Positions 34,263-44,100 of a stretch of 64,000 nt of DNA are shown here, piece by piece. The notes beneath the pieces are model-generated. The model was not told the DNA's origin. It saw nothing but the letters and a program-made list of their open reading frames with translations, and did no database searches. Origin of the DNA: Bacteroidota bacterium (lineage in GTDB: Bacteria; Bacteroidota; Bacteroidia; Chitinophagales; Saprospiraceae); NCBI GenBank assembly GCA_963169455.1, contig CAUJDW010000159.1, positions 87,596-151,595 of the forward strand. Reading direction: 5' to 3'. Position 1 is the first letter of the stretch. The number at the start of each line of letters is the position of its first letter. The position numbers and the translations under genes were made by a program.

Positions 34263-35701
34263 TCATCGGGCAGTTTTCGTCATCATTTCGGCGATTTGCG
34301 CCCTTGCATTCCGGAGGTAATGCCCGAAGTACTGCTGCTGCGGGTCGGGGCTGTTCTCCAGTTCCGAGGTGTGGGTGAGGCCATAGATATTGCGCCATTC
34401 CCCTTCGTATTCGATTTCCAGCAGCGGATTGATGATGTAATAGCCGCGGCGGATGCGCAGGAATATCTGCCGGTTATAAGGATCCTGGCGGACTATCTCA
34501 TTTTTTGCCAGGATGCTGGAGATGTATTGCCTTTGTTTCCGGTATTCCGGCATCACCTGGGCGGGATAGTGCCCGACGGCGGCGAGGGAATCCGCTGTTT
34601 CGAATCCCGGCAGGTCCTCCTTGATTTTGAAGGTGGTAATTTCGCGCAACAGTGCGATCATGAAGTTGAGTATGAAAAACTCCATCTGGTGGCTGCTCAG
34701 CTTGACGAGGCGGTTGCCGGTTTTCACCCTCAGGCTTTCGGGGCGCAGGCGGTGGTAAACCAGTCCGATCAGTTTTTTTGGCGTACTGCTCATCCTGGTA
34801 GGATTTCAGGAGGGCGATCTGGAAAGCCTGGCGCCCGAAATTGTCTTTCAGCAGGGGGTCGGCGCCCAGATTGAGCAGGAAATCGATGATGCGGGGGCTG
34901 CCGCCCAGGGTTGCCATCATCAGAGGAGTGAAGTTGAACTGGTTGCGAAAATCGGGCCCGTATTTTCGCACCTGCGATTCCACCTGGTTGACTTCATCTT
35001 TAAAGAAAGGGTGGAAACTTGCGCTCCATCCGGTTGAAGCCTTCGCGTTCCCAGTCTTCGGCCTTGCGGTATTTCAGCTCGGCCAGCCGGCGGAAAATGG
35101 AAGTTTCATAGTAGATCAGGGCGTATTCGAAAAGCGCATCCTTGGCTTTTTTATTATAAGACTGCGGGTCGAGCGCTTCAGCCTTGAGTTTTTCAAAACC
35201 GTCGGCGGTGATGGCCTCCCAGGGGACTTTCATGGCGCCCAGGTATTCTGAAAACGACATGAAATCAATTTCCTGCCGGCTGTTGTCATAGCCAAAAGAG
35301 TAATACAGGTTGCTCGCGTTTTCCACCAGATATGGGGAGAGCATCACATAGAGCACCTGGCCGGGCAACTGCTTGATTTTCTACAGGGTAAGCGCCGTTT
35401 TGCCGCTGCCCGCCGAGCTAATGATAATAAGGGGCGGCGGGGCATGGAACACGGCTTCCTGCTCCTCGTCAAACGACAGTATCTTATCCAGCAAGATGAA
35501 CAGATACTTTTCCCCCTGATATTCGCCGATCCGGAACAGCAGCCGGTTTTCCTTGTCGAGCCTGGCCCGGTAGTAGCCCGGCTGCGGCATCTTTTTCACA
35601 TCGGCCGACCGGAAATCGCCCTGCTCCAGGAATGCCGCCACTTTTTCAAACTGCCGCTCTACAGCTTAGTAGTTGAGGCCGGTATAATACAGTAATTTCA
35701 C
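34263..35701 (-). pseudogene. Decayed RelE-like/UvrD helicase with ankyrin repeats
   Basis: Fragments in register on the minus strand read as one broken gene. From a probable GTG at 35701: VKLLYYTGLNY, in-frame TAA (35666-35668), then a RelE/ParE-like part with YYRARLDKENRLLFRIGEY and UvrD Walker A SSAGSGKTALTL, in-frame TAG (35381-35383), then PYLVENASNLYYSFGYDN. A one-base frameshift near 35015-35020 leads into ankyrin-like repeats (NQFNFTPLMMATLGG, NLGADPLLKDNFGRQAF), and a second frameshift at an A7 run near 34776 leads to a C-terminal part ending at 34263. Most helicase motifs after Walker A are missing, so an internal deletion is also likely. It resembles the intact RelE-UvrD gene at 39022-41145. 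Confidence 0.75.
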
Positions 35702-35997
35702 GCCAACATTTGTTTTGCCCCAATTTACAAAATTCCCGCCTGCCGGCGGCAGGTGTCCTGCGATGTATTTCAGGTAGCCGGCAGCCCCCCCGCTCTTTGC
35801 GCCGGAGGCGGGCAGCGCTGCGCAGATAATGGAAAGCCCTGGCGCAGCGGGCTTCCAGACAGGGGGTGGAATGAGGGTTGTTTTTCGATACAGGAAGTTG
35901 AATTGGCTCGCAAGTCGCTGATTTACAATAATAAAATCCAACTACATAACATTTCGGGTACAAAATAAGTACAAAAACCGTCGAAAACAGGCCTCTA

Positions 35998-36504
35998 CTA
36001 TTGTCCCCAGCTCAGCTTCCTCTTTTGGCACTCCGCCAGGGGAAGGCCCAGATGTGGATTCACTGTTTCGCACAGCTCATCCAGTTTTTCGATGGCGTGT
36101 GCTGGAGAAATGGCTTCCGTTTCTACCATACGGTCAAAAATCCACAGGTGCCCGTGTACCTCAACTTGTTGGCTTTTCGCAAACTTGCGCAGTGTATTAT
36201 CGCTGGTCAGTAAGATACCCTGGAGGGATTGCGCCTGGTAGAAGGCGGAGCAATCTTGCTCAGACAGGCTGGGGCGCTGCGTCTTTATTTCATAAACTGC
36301 GATTAGATCGTCATCCGTCATTTCGCTGACCTGTAACCTTTCCATATCCACGTAGGGCATAAGCGCTTTCTGCTGATCCTCCCGCAGTTCTTCCAGGATC
36401 AGGTCGGAAGTGTGAAAGGCGTATTCCAACTCAAAGAAATGCGGTAGCAGTCGTAGTTCGACAAGGTCGATCAATATGTTCGCATCATTTACTACAATGG
36501 TCAT
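35998..36504 (-). CDS. PIN-domain protein, probable toxin or effector
   Basis: A 168-aa PIN-fold nuclease candidate. Conserved acidic positions are visible: VVNDANILIDL near the N terminus, LILEELRED, SLSEQDCSAFYQA and the C-terminal TSDNTLRKFA. PIN proteins cut RNA, often as toxins. The start ATG overlaps the stop of the XRE-ImmA gene (ATGA at 36501-36504), so the two are translationally coupled. Pairing of a PIN protein with an HTH/ImmA-type protein suggests a toxin-antitoxin or prophage-type regulatory module. The 296 bases between it and the decayed helicase gene hold no gene I can support. Confidence 0.85.
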   Translation of the reverse strand: MTIVVNDANILIDLVELRLLPHFFELEYAFHTSDLILEELREDQQKALMPYVDMERLQVSEMTDDDLIAVYEIKTQRPSLSEQDCSAFYQAQSLQGILLTSDNTLRKFAKSQQVEVHGHLWIFDRMVETEAISPAHAIEKLDELCETVNPHLGLPLAECQKRKLSWGQ

Positions 36505-37547
36505 AGCGCCACGAACTCCTCACGAAAGACTGCCAATTTTTTATCGGCCAGATTAGCAGCCTTGCTCATTGAGATAATACCCTCCGATGCGGCCCGGTAG
36601 ACCAGTTGCAGGAAGCGGCCGGATTGTTCTTTACCCTGGTATTGCCCCCAGCCCTCCTCCTTACGATTGCGGTTGACAAACTTCCGGAACCGAACATAGG
36701 CGCTTTCCGAAATGACGTCCAGGTCCCTGGCTCTCGCCATCAGCGCCTGTATCGAAATGCCGTAGGTCTCTTTTACGGAGATGAGCTCCGGCAACGAAAT
36801 GCCGGACCGGTGATCGCCCAGTTCAGTGAAGAAGGTCTCCCGTGGGATGAGTATGGCGCCGGCAAAACGATGGCAGAGCTTTTCGATGGATTTGGCGTCC
36901 AGTCCTTCGGCAAAATTCATCAGCAGGTGCCCCAGTTCATGCAAGGCGGTAAACCGCTTGCGTTCGATAGTGAACTGCTTATTGACTACTATGACGGGTA
37001 TCCGCTCATCCGCCCAGCCCGATAGGCCGTCAAAACCCATAGCTGCTTCGATTTCGATGACCTTGATCTCTTTTTCTTCCAACAGTTCGATCACGTTGGG
37101 CAAGGCGTTCAAGCCCAGCTTCCAGGATCTCAGCAATTCATTAACCGCTTTTTCAACGTCTTCTCCGGTCCGGACCAGCACATCGGCGATCGGATTCTCA
37201 AAGAGGGAAGAGATCCGCAGCAGGGCTTCGACCTCCAGGTATCGTTCCACCTGATCGGTCACCCGCTGTTTTATGGCGTTGACCTGTTTCGCATCCAGCT
37301 TATTCTTTTTCCGAAACTCCACACTAGCAATTTCCACGGTAAACGGCCGGAAGAAATAATCCGGCTTCACCGAAAGGGCTTTCGCCAAAGCAATCAGCAC
37401 TTTGCTATTGGGCATCATTTCCCCCCTTTCGTACTTGGCGATGGCGTTCTTGGAAACGAGTCCTCCCAGGGCGTCCACCAGCTTGTCCTGTGACAGGGAA
37501 GCCAAGAGCCGGGCCGCCTTGAGTCGCTTGGAGAATATTTCTTTCAT
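36501..37547 (-). CDS. XRE helix-turn-helix regulator with ImmA/IrrE metalloprotease domain
   Basis: A 348-aa protein with an N-terminal XRE HTH (about 5-62, LVSKNAIAKYERGEMMPNSK) and an ImmA/IrrE-type zinc protease domain carrying HELGH (H203, E204, H207). In known systems such proteins cleave or inactivate a repressor or control a toxin. The gene is the first of a two-gene unit with the PIN protein. Direct and inverted TGTAAAC half-sites lie right before its ATG, which fits autoregulation by the HTH domain. Confidence 0.9.
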   Translation of the reverse strand: MKEIFSKRLKAARLLASLSQDKLVDALGGLVSKNAIAKYERGEMMPNSKVLIALAKALSVKPDYFFRPFTVEIASVEFRKKNKLDAKQVNAIKQRVTDQVERYLEVEALLRISSLFENPIADVLVRTGEDVEKAVNELLRSWKLGLNALPNVIELLEEKEIKVIEIEAAMGFDGLSGWADERIPVIVVNKQFTIERKRFTALHELGHLLMNFAEGLDAKSIEKLCHRFAGAILIPRETFFTELGDHRSGISLPELISVKETYGISIQALMARARDLDVISESAYVRFRKFVNRNRKEEGWGQYQGKEQSGRFLQLVYRAASEGIISMSKAANLADKKLAVFREEFVAL

Positions 37548-37560
37548 GGGGATGCGGTTT

Positions 37561-37598
37561 GGTTTACAATGTAAACAAAAATAATGAATTTGTAAACC
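37561..37598. promoter_or_regulatory. TGTAAAC half-sites, probable operator of the XRE-ImmA/PIN unit
   Basis: GTTTACA-A-TGTAAAC (37562-37576) is a perfect palindrome and a third half-site TGTAAACC stands at 37591-37598. They begin 13 bases upstream of the XRE gene's start. Confidence 0.6.
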
Positions 37599-37764
37599 GA
37601 CTGAACCGAGGAAAAGTTTTAAATGCAGCGGAGGCTATGAATCATACAACCCAGAATCTTCGTCCTCTTTCATGATCTCGATGAGCAGCGCTTCTCTTTT
37701 TTTCGGCAAATATTCCCCAATTTTGCCAATAGCACCAATCCGAAGAATACAGAACCCTGGCAGC

Positions 37765-38604
37765 ATGAAAAAAATATCGGAAGCCATCGCCGAAAAGTTT
37801 AAAAGAGCGCGCCTCTTTAACCTGGAAAACCTGCAGGCCGTCCGGGATGACGGCACGGAAATCGGGGGCCTGGTGCACAGGATTTATTCCAGCCCGGATT
37901 ACAATTTAGACAATAAATTATACCTCATCACTCAGAACATGATTTCCATCTTTGGGGAGGAGTTATCGGCTTTCCGAAGCAGCAGAGCCTACTTCAATGC
38001 CATGGAGAAATTCGAGCAGGAATACATGCCCTCAGGCCCGCCGTGGAGCCCCCTGAGCCGGTCTTACTTCAGCTATTGGCAAAGCTTCGATTACCCCTTC
38101 GGCAAAACAAGGGAAACCCTTGGCTCGATTTTCTATGACCTGGCGAAGAACTCGAAGCTTGACAGGAGAGTTGTTGACGCTACCGCCGCATTGAACGCCT
38201 CGCGCATGGGTATCTATGAGGTGCTCGAAACGAAAGGCAAAGTCATCACCTCAAAGGAATTACTGACAAATGCAATCTTCCACAGCACCTGCCTCGCCGG
38301 ATACAAAGGTGAGGCCGGAGACCTGATGTTCGCCCGAATCGTCCCCAGCCTGTCTGAGTCGGGAGGGCCCTCCCTGATCCTGACTACACCTTATATCATC
38401 CTTAACTCCAAACCGGAATACTGGGCGGCCTTTTTCCTACGGCAGGACGTCGATGAAGCTAAGCTGTACGACTTCTTCAAATACGGCCCGACAGAAAGGT
38501 ACTGGCACGACTATATCATGGACGGTTTCGTGAATTTCACCTCGGACAGGGTATTCCTCACCGGCATCCCGGATATTCCGGAGAGCTTGCCGCATGCGCG
38601 GTAG
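37765..38604 (+). CDS. Hypothetical protein, 279 aa
   Basis: I do not recognise a family. The 279-aa product has no signal peptide or membrane helix and is a mixed alpha/beta soluble protein. It starts MKKISEAIAEKFKRARLFNL, has an aromatic-rich middle (SRSYFSYWQSFDYPF) and ends VFLTGIPDIPESLPHAR. I chose the ATG at 37765, because the stretch before it (from 37672) reads like non-coding sequence. It is one of only two plus-strand genes inside an otherwise minus-strand island, with toxin-antitoxin-type genes on both sides, so it may be defence-related cargo; that is inference. Confidence 0.6.
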   Translation: MKKISEAIAEKFKRARLFNLENLQAVRDDGTEIGGLVHRIYSSPDYNLDNKLYLITQNMISIFGEELSAFRSSRAYFNAMEKFEQEYMPSGPPWSPLSRSYFSYWQSFDYPFGKTRETLGSIFYDLAKNSKLDRRVVDATAALNASRMGIYEVLETKGKVITSKELLTNAIFHSTCLAGYKGEAGDLMFARIVPSLSESGGPSLILTTPYIILNSKPEYWAAFFLRQDVDEAKLYDFFKYGPTERYWHDYIMDGFVNFTSDRVFLTGIPDIPESLPHAR

Positions 38605-38643
38605 CGGGGGATGCCTTACTTGCATCTATCTGGCCCCCATCTC

Positions 38644-38946
38644 TTACTTTTCGTAAAAAACCTTGCCCACTCTCCTGATGTGATCAATCAAATCGGGATT
38701 ATCAATATGATCAAAAATGGAGAGATCTATTTGGTAGGGCAGCAGCAGGTCATCCAGTTCGGTTTCTATTCGGAACAAGGTTTTGAGGTTTAGGGTGGGC
38801 CCCAGCAAGGTAAGGTCAATGTCAGAACCAGGCCGATAAGTTCCCTTTGCTCTCGAACCATAGAGCATTACTTGCTCCACTTCAGGAAACTGAGCAAAGA
38901 CCTTATTCATTTTTTCAATCGTGTGTTCTTTCAAACCGTATCTCAT
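38644..38946 (-). CDS. MNT-type nucleotidyltransferase (antitoxin-like)
   Basis: A 100-aa minimal nucleotidyltransferase with the active-site motif GSRAKGTYRPGSDIDLT (G-S-x-x-x-G plus D-x-D) and the later acid in QIDLSIFD. MNT proteins usually pair with a HEPN RNase toxin and silence it by AMP transfer. Here the ATG overlaps (ATGA) the end of a short open stretch that could be all that remains of a HEPN partner. No full HEPN gene is adjacent. It lies directly downstream of the UvrD-like gene. Confidence 0.85.
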   Translation of the reverse strand: MRYGLKEHTIEKMNKVFAQFPEVEQVMLYGSRAKGTYRPGSDIDLTLLGPTLNLKTLFRIETELDDLLLPYQIDLSIFDHIDNPDLIDHIRRVGKVFYEK

Positions 38947-39021
38947 AGTTCCTCACTAAAGATTTCGCCTTTTTCGCCGCTCAGCATATCTTCCATTTTT
39001 CGCTGAAACTGCTTGCAAGCC
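38943..39021 (-). pseudogene. Short coding remnant before the MNT gene
   Basis: In frame before the MNT start, about 25 codons read ACKQFQRKMEDMLSGEKGEI and end FSEEL-stop, with a 4-base ATGA overlap to the MNT gene. The good coding quality and overlap suggest the 3' tail of a lost partner gene, such as a HEPN or HI0074-type protein, cut off where the UvrD-like gene now ends (39022). The assignment to HEPN is a guess. Confidence 0.35.
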
Positions 39022-41145
39022 TCACCCCCCAACCAAACCACTCCTTTCCCCAACCCCCGAAATCAACAGCACATGGATCGCCCGGGTCATCGCCACATAG
39101 ATCAGGGCTCTTTCCTGCCGGCCGTATTCTTCCTGGGCGGCGGGGCTCCAGCTGACGTAGGCGCTCGGGTAGAAGGGGCAGGTGCGGGCGTTCACATCCA
39201 TTAAGATGATCACCTTGAATTCAAGGCCCTTCAGGTTGTGGAAAGTGGACAGGCGGAGGCCGTCGGCGCTGTTTCCCTTGCTCATATCGGTGGTGATATC
39301 GTAGTAGGGGATCTTCTCCTGGTGCAGGCGGGAAAGCAAGTCCCGGATGCCGTTGCGGGTGCGGGCGGCAATGCAGATCTCGTTAAGCGAAAAGGCCTGC
39401 GGGCTTTCCGGATTGGTAAATTCGTAGATCTTTTGGATAAGGAAATCCAGTTCCTGCCCTTTTTCGCGGAACACCTCATATCGAGGCATCAGGCCGTGGC
39501 GGAGGGAAACGTAGCCGTTTTTATTTTCCTCCGCGCCATCGAAATCATCGAATGAGATGTTCCGGATAGTCGCCACCGCCATTCGTTTGATCTCTTCGGT
39601 AGTGCGGTAGTTGATCTTCAGCCGGCGGCTTCGGCGGCCCCGGACATTGATCCCGGCTTTCGAGAAATTAATGGGCTTGCTGTAAATCTTTTGTAGCGGG
39701 TCTCCGACCAGGAAGAGGTCATTGGGGCCTTCCGCTACGAGGGCGCGGAGCACCCTCAGTTCTATATTGGAGAAATCCTGGATCTCATCGGCGATGACGT
39801 GGCCGTAAGGCTTGTCGTCCAACCGCCGGTAATAGTTGAAAATCTTGTTGTGCGCCTCCTCGATATTCAGGTAGTGTTGGGACGCTTTTAACTGCTGGTA
39901 CTTTTCCACCAGGCGCCATATCTCCATCTTGTCCTTGCGGGAGATCCGCCTGCTCCTGCCGGTGCGGGGTACTTTGAAATATTCCGCTTCACTCTGGATG
40001 TTGTTAAACAGGATAACGCTTTTGTACTCCTCATTCAGGAATTCGCTATCGAAGGGGGAAAGCTCATACTCCAGCACTTCCTCCCACATTTCCAGGCTGG
40101 TTTTGGCGCCAGGGAAATCCAGCAGTTTCACCTGTTCCTCAACTAAGCCAAGCTTCTTGGCCTGTTCCATGCTAAAGGCGTCGATGTTGGTGAGCTGCAC
40201 TACCGTGGGGTCGATCTTCATGCCCGGAAACTCATTGGCGAGGTTGCGGGTCAGGCTCTTGGTAAAGGTGGTGAAAAGGATCGGCTTCCCGTTCCGGCCA
40301 TAATCGTAATCAGCCAGGCGCTTTGCCCGGTGCAGGGCGGCGACGGTTTTTCCGGTACCCGCTCCACCGGTGATCTTCACGGCCCCCTTGAAAGAACCCT
40401 CTACCAACTTGCGCTGGGAAGGGTGCAGGAAAACTTTCCATTTCTGCAGGCTGCCCTGAAGGATCTCATCCAGCAGCGCGTCATCCGTCAGTTCGAAGAA
40501 GCTGCGTTGGTTGTTCGCGCTTCGGGCCTGAGCTTCCCGGCCGGCAGCGTTTACCTTGCCTTCCTCCAACCCGGCGATGATATCCCGGATATCGACGCCG
40601 TCGAAAAGGTAAAACAGGTTCTCAAAGGCTTCTACCGGCAGGTAGGCCTCCATGGCTTCCAGGCCAGACAAATTGTCGATCTTCCGGATGGAGGGAAGCA
40701 GTACTGCCGGAACACCTATTTTAAGTAACTCCCCATCTTCAAAACGGGCGAGAACACCGGAGGGCTTTGGCGCTGGTTCTGCAATTTCCGCCTGCGGCTT
40801 CTCCTGGATAGCCTCCGGGGCAGTGAATATTTGGTAGGACTGCGTGTTATCGTTCCATTCGAAGAGCTTGTTCTCCGCCCAGGCCATGGCTTCATCGTGG
40901 TTGTCTATCCATAACAGGTGGTGAACGTCGCCGGAATCGGGCACGCGGATGATGGCCCGGTATTTTTGGTCGATCCGTGCTGTCCGCAACCTAGGGTCCC
41001 GAAAGGTGGAGATGGGCTCGAAATGGATGGCGGCTGAGCGCGAATCGGCCATGAATTTCTTCAGGAATTCCGGGACTTTCTTTTGTATGGTTTTGGGCAG
41101 GCTGAAAATGGCGTCCCAACACTTCTCGTAAATGATCAGCTTCAT
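39022..41145 (-). CDS. UvrD-like helicase with RelE/ParE-like N-terminal domain
   Basis: A 707-aa fusion. Residues 1-95 look like a RelE/ParE-type toxin fold (MKLIIYEKCWDAIFSLPKTI ... TARIDQKYRAIIRVPDSGDVHHLLWIDNHDEA). After a linker comes an SF1A helicase: Walker A GGAGTGKT (about 257-264), DEIQDF, a motif-IV-type arginine region, FHNLKGLEFKVIILMDV and motif VI LIYVAMTRA near the C terminus. UvrD-type enzymes unwind DNA 3' to 5'. The N-terminal domain may bind RNA/DNA or act as a toxin. Its ATG overlaps the stop of the giant helicase gene (ATGA at 41142-41145), so they are one operon. A decayed relative with the same layout lies at 34263-35701. Confidence 0.88.
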   Translation of the reverse strand: MKLIIYEKCWDAIFSLPKTIQKKVPEFLKKFMADSRSAAIHFEPISTFRDPRLRTARIDQKYRAIIRVPDSGDVHHLLWIDNHDEAMAWAENKLFEWNDNTQSYQIFTAPEAIQEKPQAEIAEPAPKPSGVLARFEDGELLKIGVPAVLLPSIRKIDNLSGLEAMEAYLPVEAFENLFYLFDGVDIRDIIAGLEEGKVNAAGREAQARSANNQRSFFELTDDALLDEILQGSLQKWKVFLHPSQRKLVEGSFKGAVKITGGAGTGKTVAALHRAKRLADYDYGRNGKPILFTTFTKSLTRNLANEFPGMKIDPTVVQLTNIDAFSMEQAKKLGLVEEQVKLLDFPGAKTSLEMWEEVLEYELSPFDSEFLNEEYKSVILFNNIQSEAEYFKVPRTGRSRRISRKDKMEIWRLVEKYQQLKASQHYLNIEEAHNKIFNYYRRLDDKPYGHVIADEIQDFSNIELRVLRALVAEGPNDLFLVGDPLQKIYSKPINFSKAGINVRGRRSRRLKINYRTTEEIKRMAVATIRNISFDDFDGAEENKNGYVSLRHGLMPRYEVFREKGQELDFLIQKIYEFTNPESPQAFSLNEICIAARTRNGIRDLLSRLHQEKIPYYDITTDMSKGNSADGLRLSTFHNLKGLEFKVIILMDVNARTCPFYPSAYVSWSPAAQEEYGRQERALIYVAMTRAIHVLLISGVGERSGLVGG

Positions 41146-44100
41146 GGGTTCCGGATTAGGTTTACATCAAAATTTTCGGGTTCCATTATTTTGTACCCCC
41201 GCTCCCTAAAAGCGGCGGCGTCTTCTTCCGAAAGCGGGCCAAGCACGATGCGAGCCGTTTCAAAGCCCAGGATAGCTTCCGCCAGGACTTCCTCCTTTTC
41301 GTCTGTCAGCACAAAAGAGCCATCCCGGCTGAAATCGATGCCGGCTTCCAGCAACTGCTGTACAAGGGGGTGGTATTCCTCATCATAGTAACGAATGATT
41401 TCTTCCGGGCTTTGTACATCTTCTTCGGCTGCCGGCGCCTCCAGGAGGGCGGGTTCCATATCCTGCTCGCTTTCTTCGACTTTGTACCGCACCCCGGCCA
41501 GTTGGATGAGGTTGAACACTTTCCAGAAGGTGTCCCAATCGGCTTTGGGAAAACCATCGCCCCGATGGCGTATCAGCACGCCTCCCTGGAGTTCCAGGTT
41601 TCTCATGCGAAGAAATAGGCGGAAATGAAAGTGCTCCGATTCCGTGGGTATCGGCAGGAACAGGAAGCTGTTGCCCTGTTGGTCGGCAAAATGCGGATAG
41701 CCGTCGAGCGGCATGCCCGTCCTGAGAAAATCATCCACATGGGCTTCGCTGAGGCTCACCTTCCCGACGGCTTCCTGCAGGCAGAAGAGATAAGCGTGGA
41801 AGTTTTCCAGAAGGTTGTCGGCGCGGTAGCCGTTTTTCAGCAGCCACAAGAGGCGGCTGAAGTTATTGACGGCGCGAAGTACTTCTCCATCAAGCTTTTT
41901 AAACAGCGGATGCCGACGGAGCACCTGCCTGGTATCGGTATGTTGATTCACACTTTTTCCCAACCCATCAGAAAGTTGTTCTTCGAATTGTCCGATGTCA
42001 TCCCAGGTGAGCGTCCAGCACAGGTATTCTCCAGATTCCAGGATGGCCGAGCGCTTTTCGATATCCAGTTTAAACCGGGGGTGTTCGTTGCTGGCGTGGT
42101 ATTGATAGCCATCCAGGTAAATGGCAATGGGCCGGATGGCAAGCAATTCGTCCAGGGGCCATTCCCTGCCATCGACGATGGCGCCTTCACAGCGGATCAG
42201 AAAATCGGCAATAGTCGAGAAACGGACGCCCCGCGCCGGGCCAAGGCGGTACTGAGGCTGGACCATGTATCGGAAAACATTGCCGTTGTGCACCACTTTC
42301 AAGCGGTAGGCGATGATGCCTTCCAGGTTGATTTCCTCGAATGCCCAGCCCTGTTCCTGCTGTTTTTCCTGGCCCGCAAAGTTCCGAAAAGCCCTTACGA
42401 AGCGGTCTTCCAGCTCCGACTCTTCGATCTGCCCGGTATTGGATACTTTTCCCAGCCCATGGGGCAGGAATTCCCAGTTTTCCAGTGCATCGACGATCCG
42501 GCCGAACAATTTTTCCGCCTTTTGCCGGCTCAGTTCTTCCTGTTCAAATTGGTTGGTATAGGTAAAGATGCAATGATAACAGCCATCCTTCCCGTGGTGC
42601 TGGCACTGGCATTCCCTGATCGCTTTGTGGGCAAGCTTCAGGACTTTCCCGAATTCCTCCGGCTGAAAAAGCTTTTCCAGGTATCCGGTGCCGCCGGGGA
42701 TGATATCGTAAAGGATGAGGTAGCGGTCTTTTTTCAGCGTCTGGGAATTGAATTCGGCGTAATGGCTAACATTGATATGCTGGGGATTGCCGCGGTAGTA
42801 ACGGCGCAGCCCGAGCTCGATACCTGCCCGGAACATACTCACGGCGCTCTCCGATTCAAACTCCTGTACGGGCAGCAGGACTTTCAAAACCTCCGTCGTC
42901 ATTTTCCGGTACAGGAAGAGTTCTTCGAACACTTCATCCGCTTTGCCCTGATAGGCCCGGTTGCGTTCCCGGCAGTAGGCAAAATGATAGTCCCGGGCTT
43001 CTTTGGGGGCCAAGCCGCTTTTCCCTTCCACTCTTTTGTGGGTTTGAGTGGAAGAACGCCCGCAATGCCGGCAGGTAATGTAACCGGCTACGGCTGCTTC
43101 CTTCCCGTTGATATGAGTAATGCGGCTGCGGTCCATGAAGTCGGATTCCAGGCCGGCGTTGACCTCCATAATATCGGCCTGGCGGACAAACTCGATGCCG
43201 AAGGGCACTTTTCGTATAGCATAGGCGCCCAGCGCCGCTTCGGGCTGAAAGTGAAAATGCAGGCTGCGGTTGGCGAATTCGCTCTGCCGTTCCTCGCTGC
43301 TGTCATCCAGCCGGGCGTCGGCCTCATCGTTAAAGGATTTTACGGCCTGCAGGCGGACGAACTGATGCCGGTTGGCGGAGGACGCCCAGGATTCATCGCC
43401 GCATTTGGGACAGGGGCCTTTTTCTGCTTTGGCCTCCGCCTGAATGTGGTCGCAATTTCCGCAGTAACGGTATTCCTCCACCTCTTCTTTCCAGTTGATA
43501 ATATTGAGGCCGGAGACCTTGAGTTTGTAGCCTTGTGTATAAAACAAGTTGTCCGGAATGAGCTCCTTGATGGCCTGCGATGCGGGGCGCACCAGCTCGA
43601 TGTCTTTCCGGTTGGGCGGAGCCTCGCTGTTCAGCGGCGGCCTGCCCATTACCCGGGCGAAAAGAGTAACGCCCGTTTCCGGGAAGGCGTAATTGGGCAG
43701 CAAGCCGGTATTGGTCATGTGTTCCAGTACCTGCCGCTTTTCGATGGCCTTTAAGGCGCCGTTGATGTTCCGGATCTCCTTTTCCAGTTCTGCCCGTTCG
43801 GGATCTTCCTTACCCAACCCCCGCTCTTCGATCTGCTTTTTTATCTGCTTCCGTTTGTCTTGTAGCTGATGGTACTCCTGCTGGAGCTGGCGGAAAACCT
43901 TTCTGGGGGTATTGTAAAAAAGTTCATTGGCCATGTCTGTTCGAAGGCTCTTCAGCACATCCTTTTCTACCAGCCCGTCGTACATGGAAGTAAACCGCTC
44001 CAGCAGTGCCGCCTCGTTAAGCTTGATGAAATGGATCAGGCGGTTGAGGAAAAACTGGGAATCGTCCAGGTTGGCGCTGGCCGGCTTTATGTTGCGGACA

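Noticed and set aside
34770..34795. Programmed frameshift at the A7 run
   Set aside because: The same gene has two in-frame stops and another frameshift, so decay is the simpler explanation.
35666..35941. A 91-codon frame upstream of the decayed helicase gene
   Set aside because: Only its last 12 or so codons resemble the helicase N terminus; the rest is low-quality sequence without a domain.
41625..43754. A 709-codon plus-strand frame opposite the giant helicase
   Set aside because: The minus strand carries unmistakable helicase and DUF1998 motifs; the plus frame has no recognisable content.
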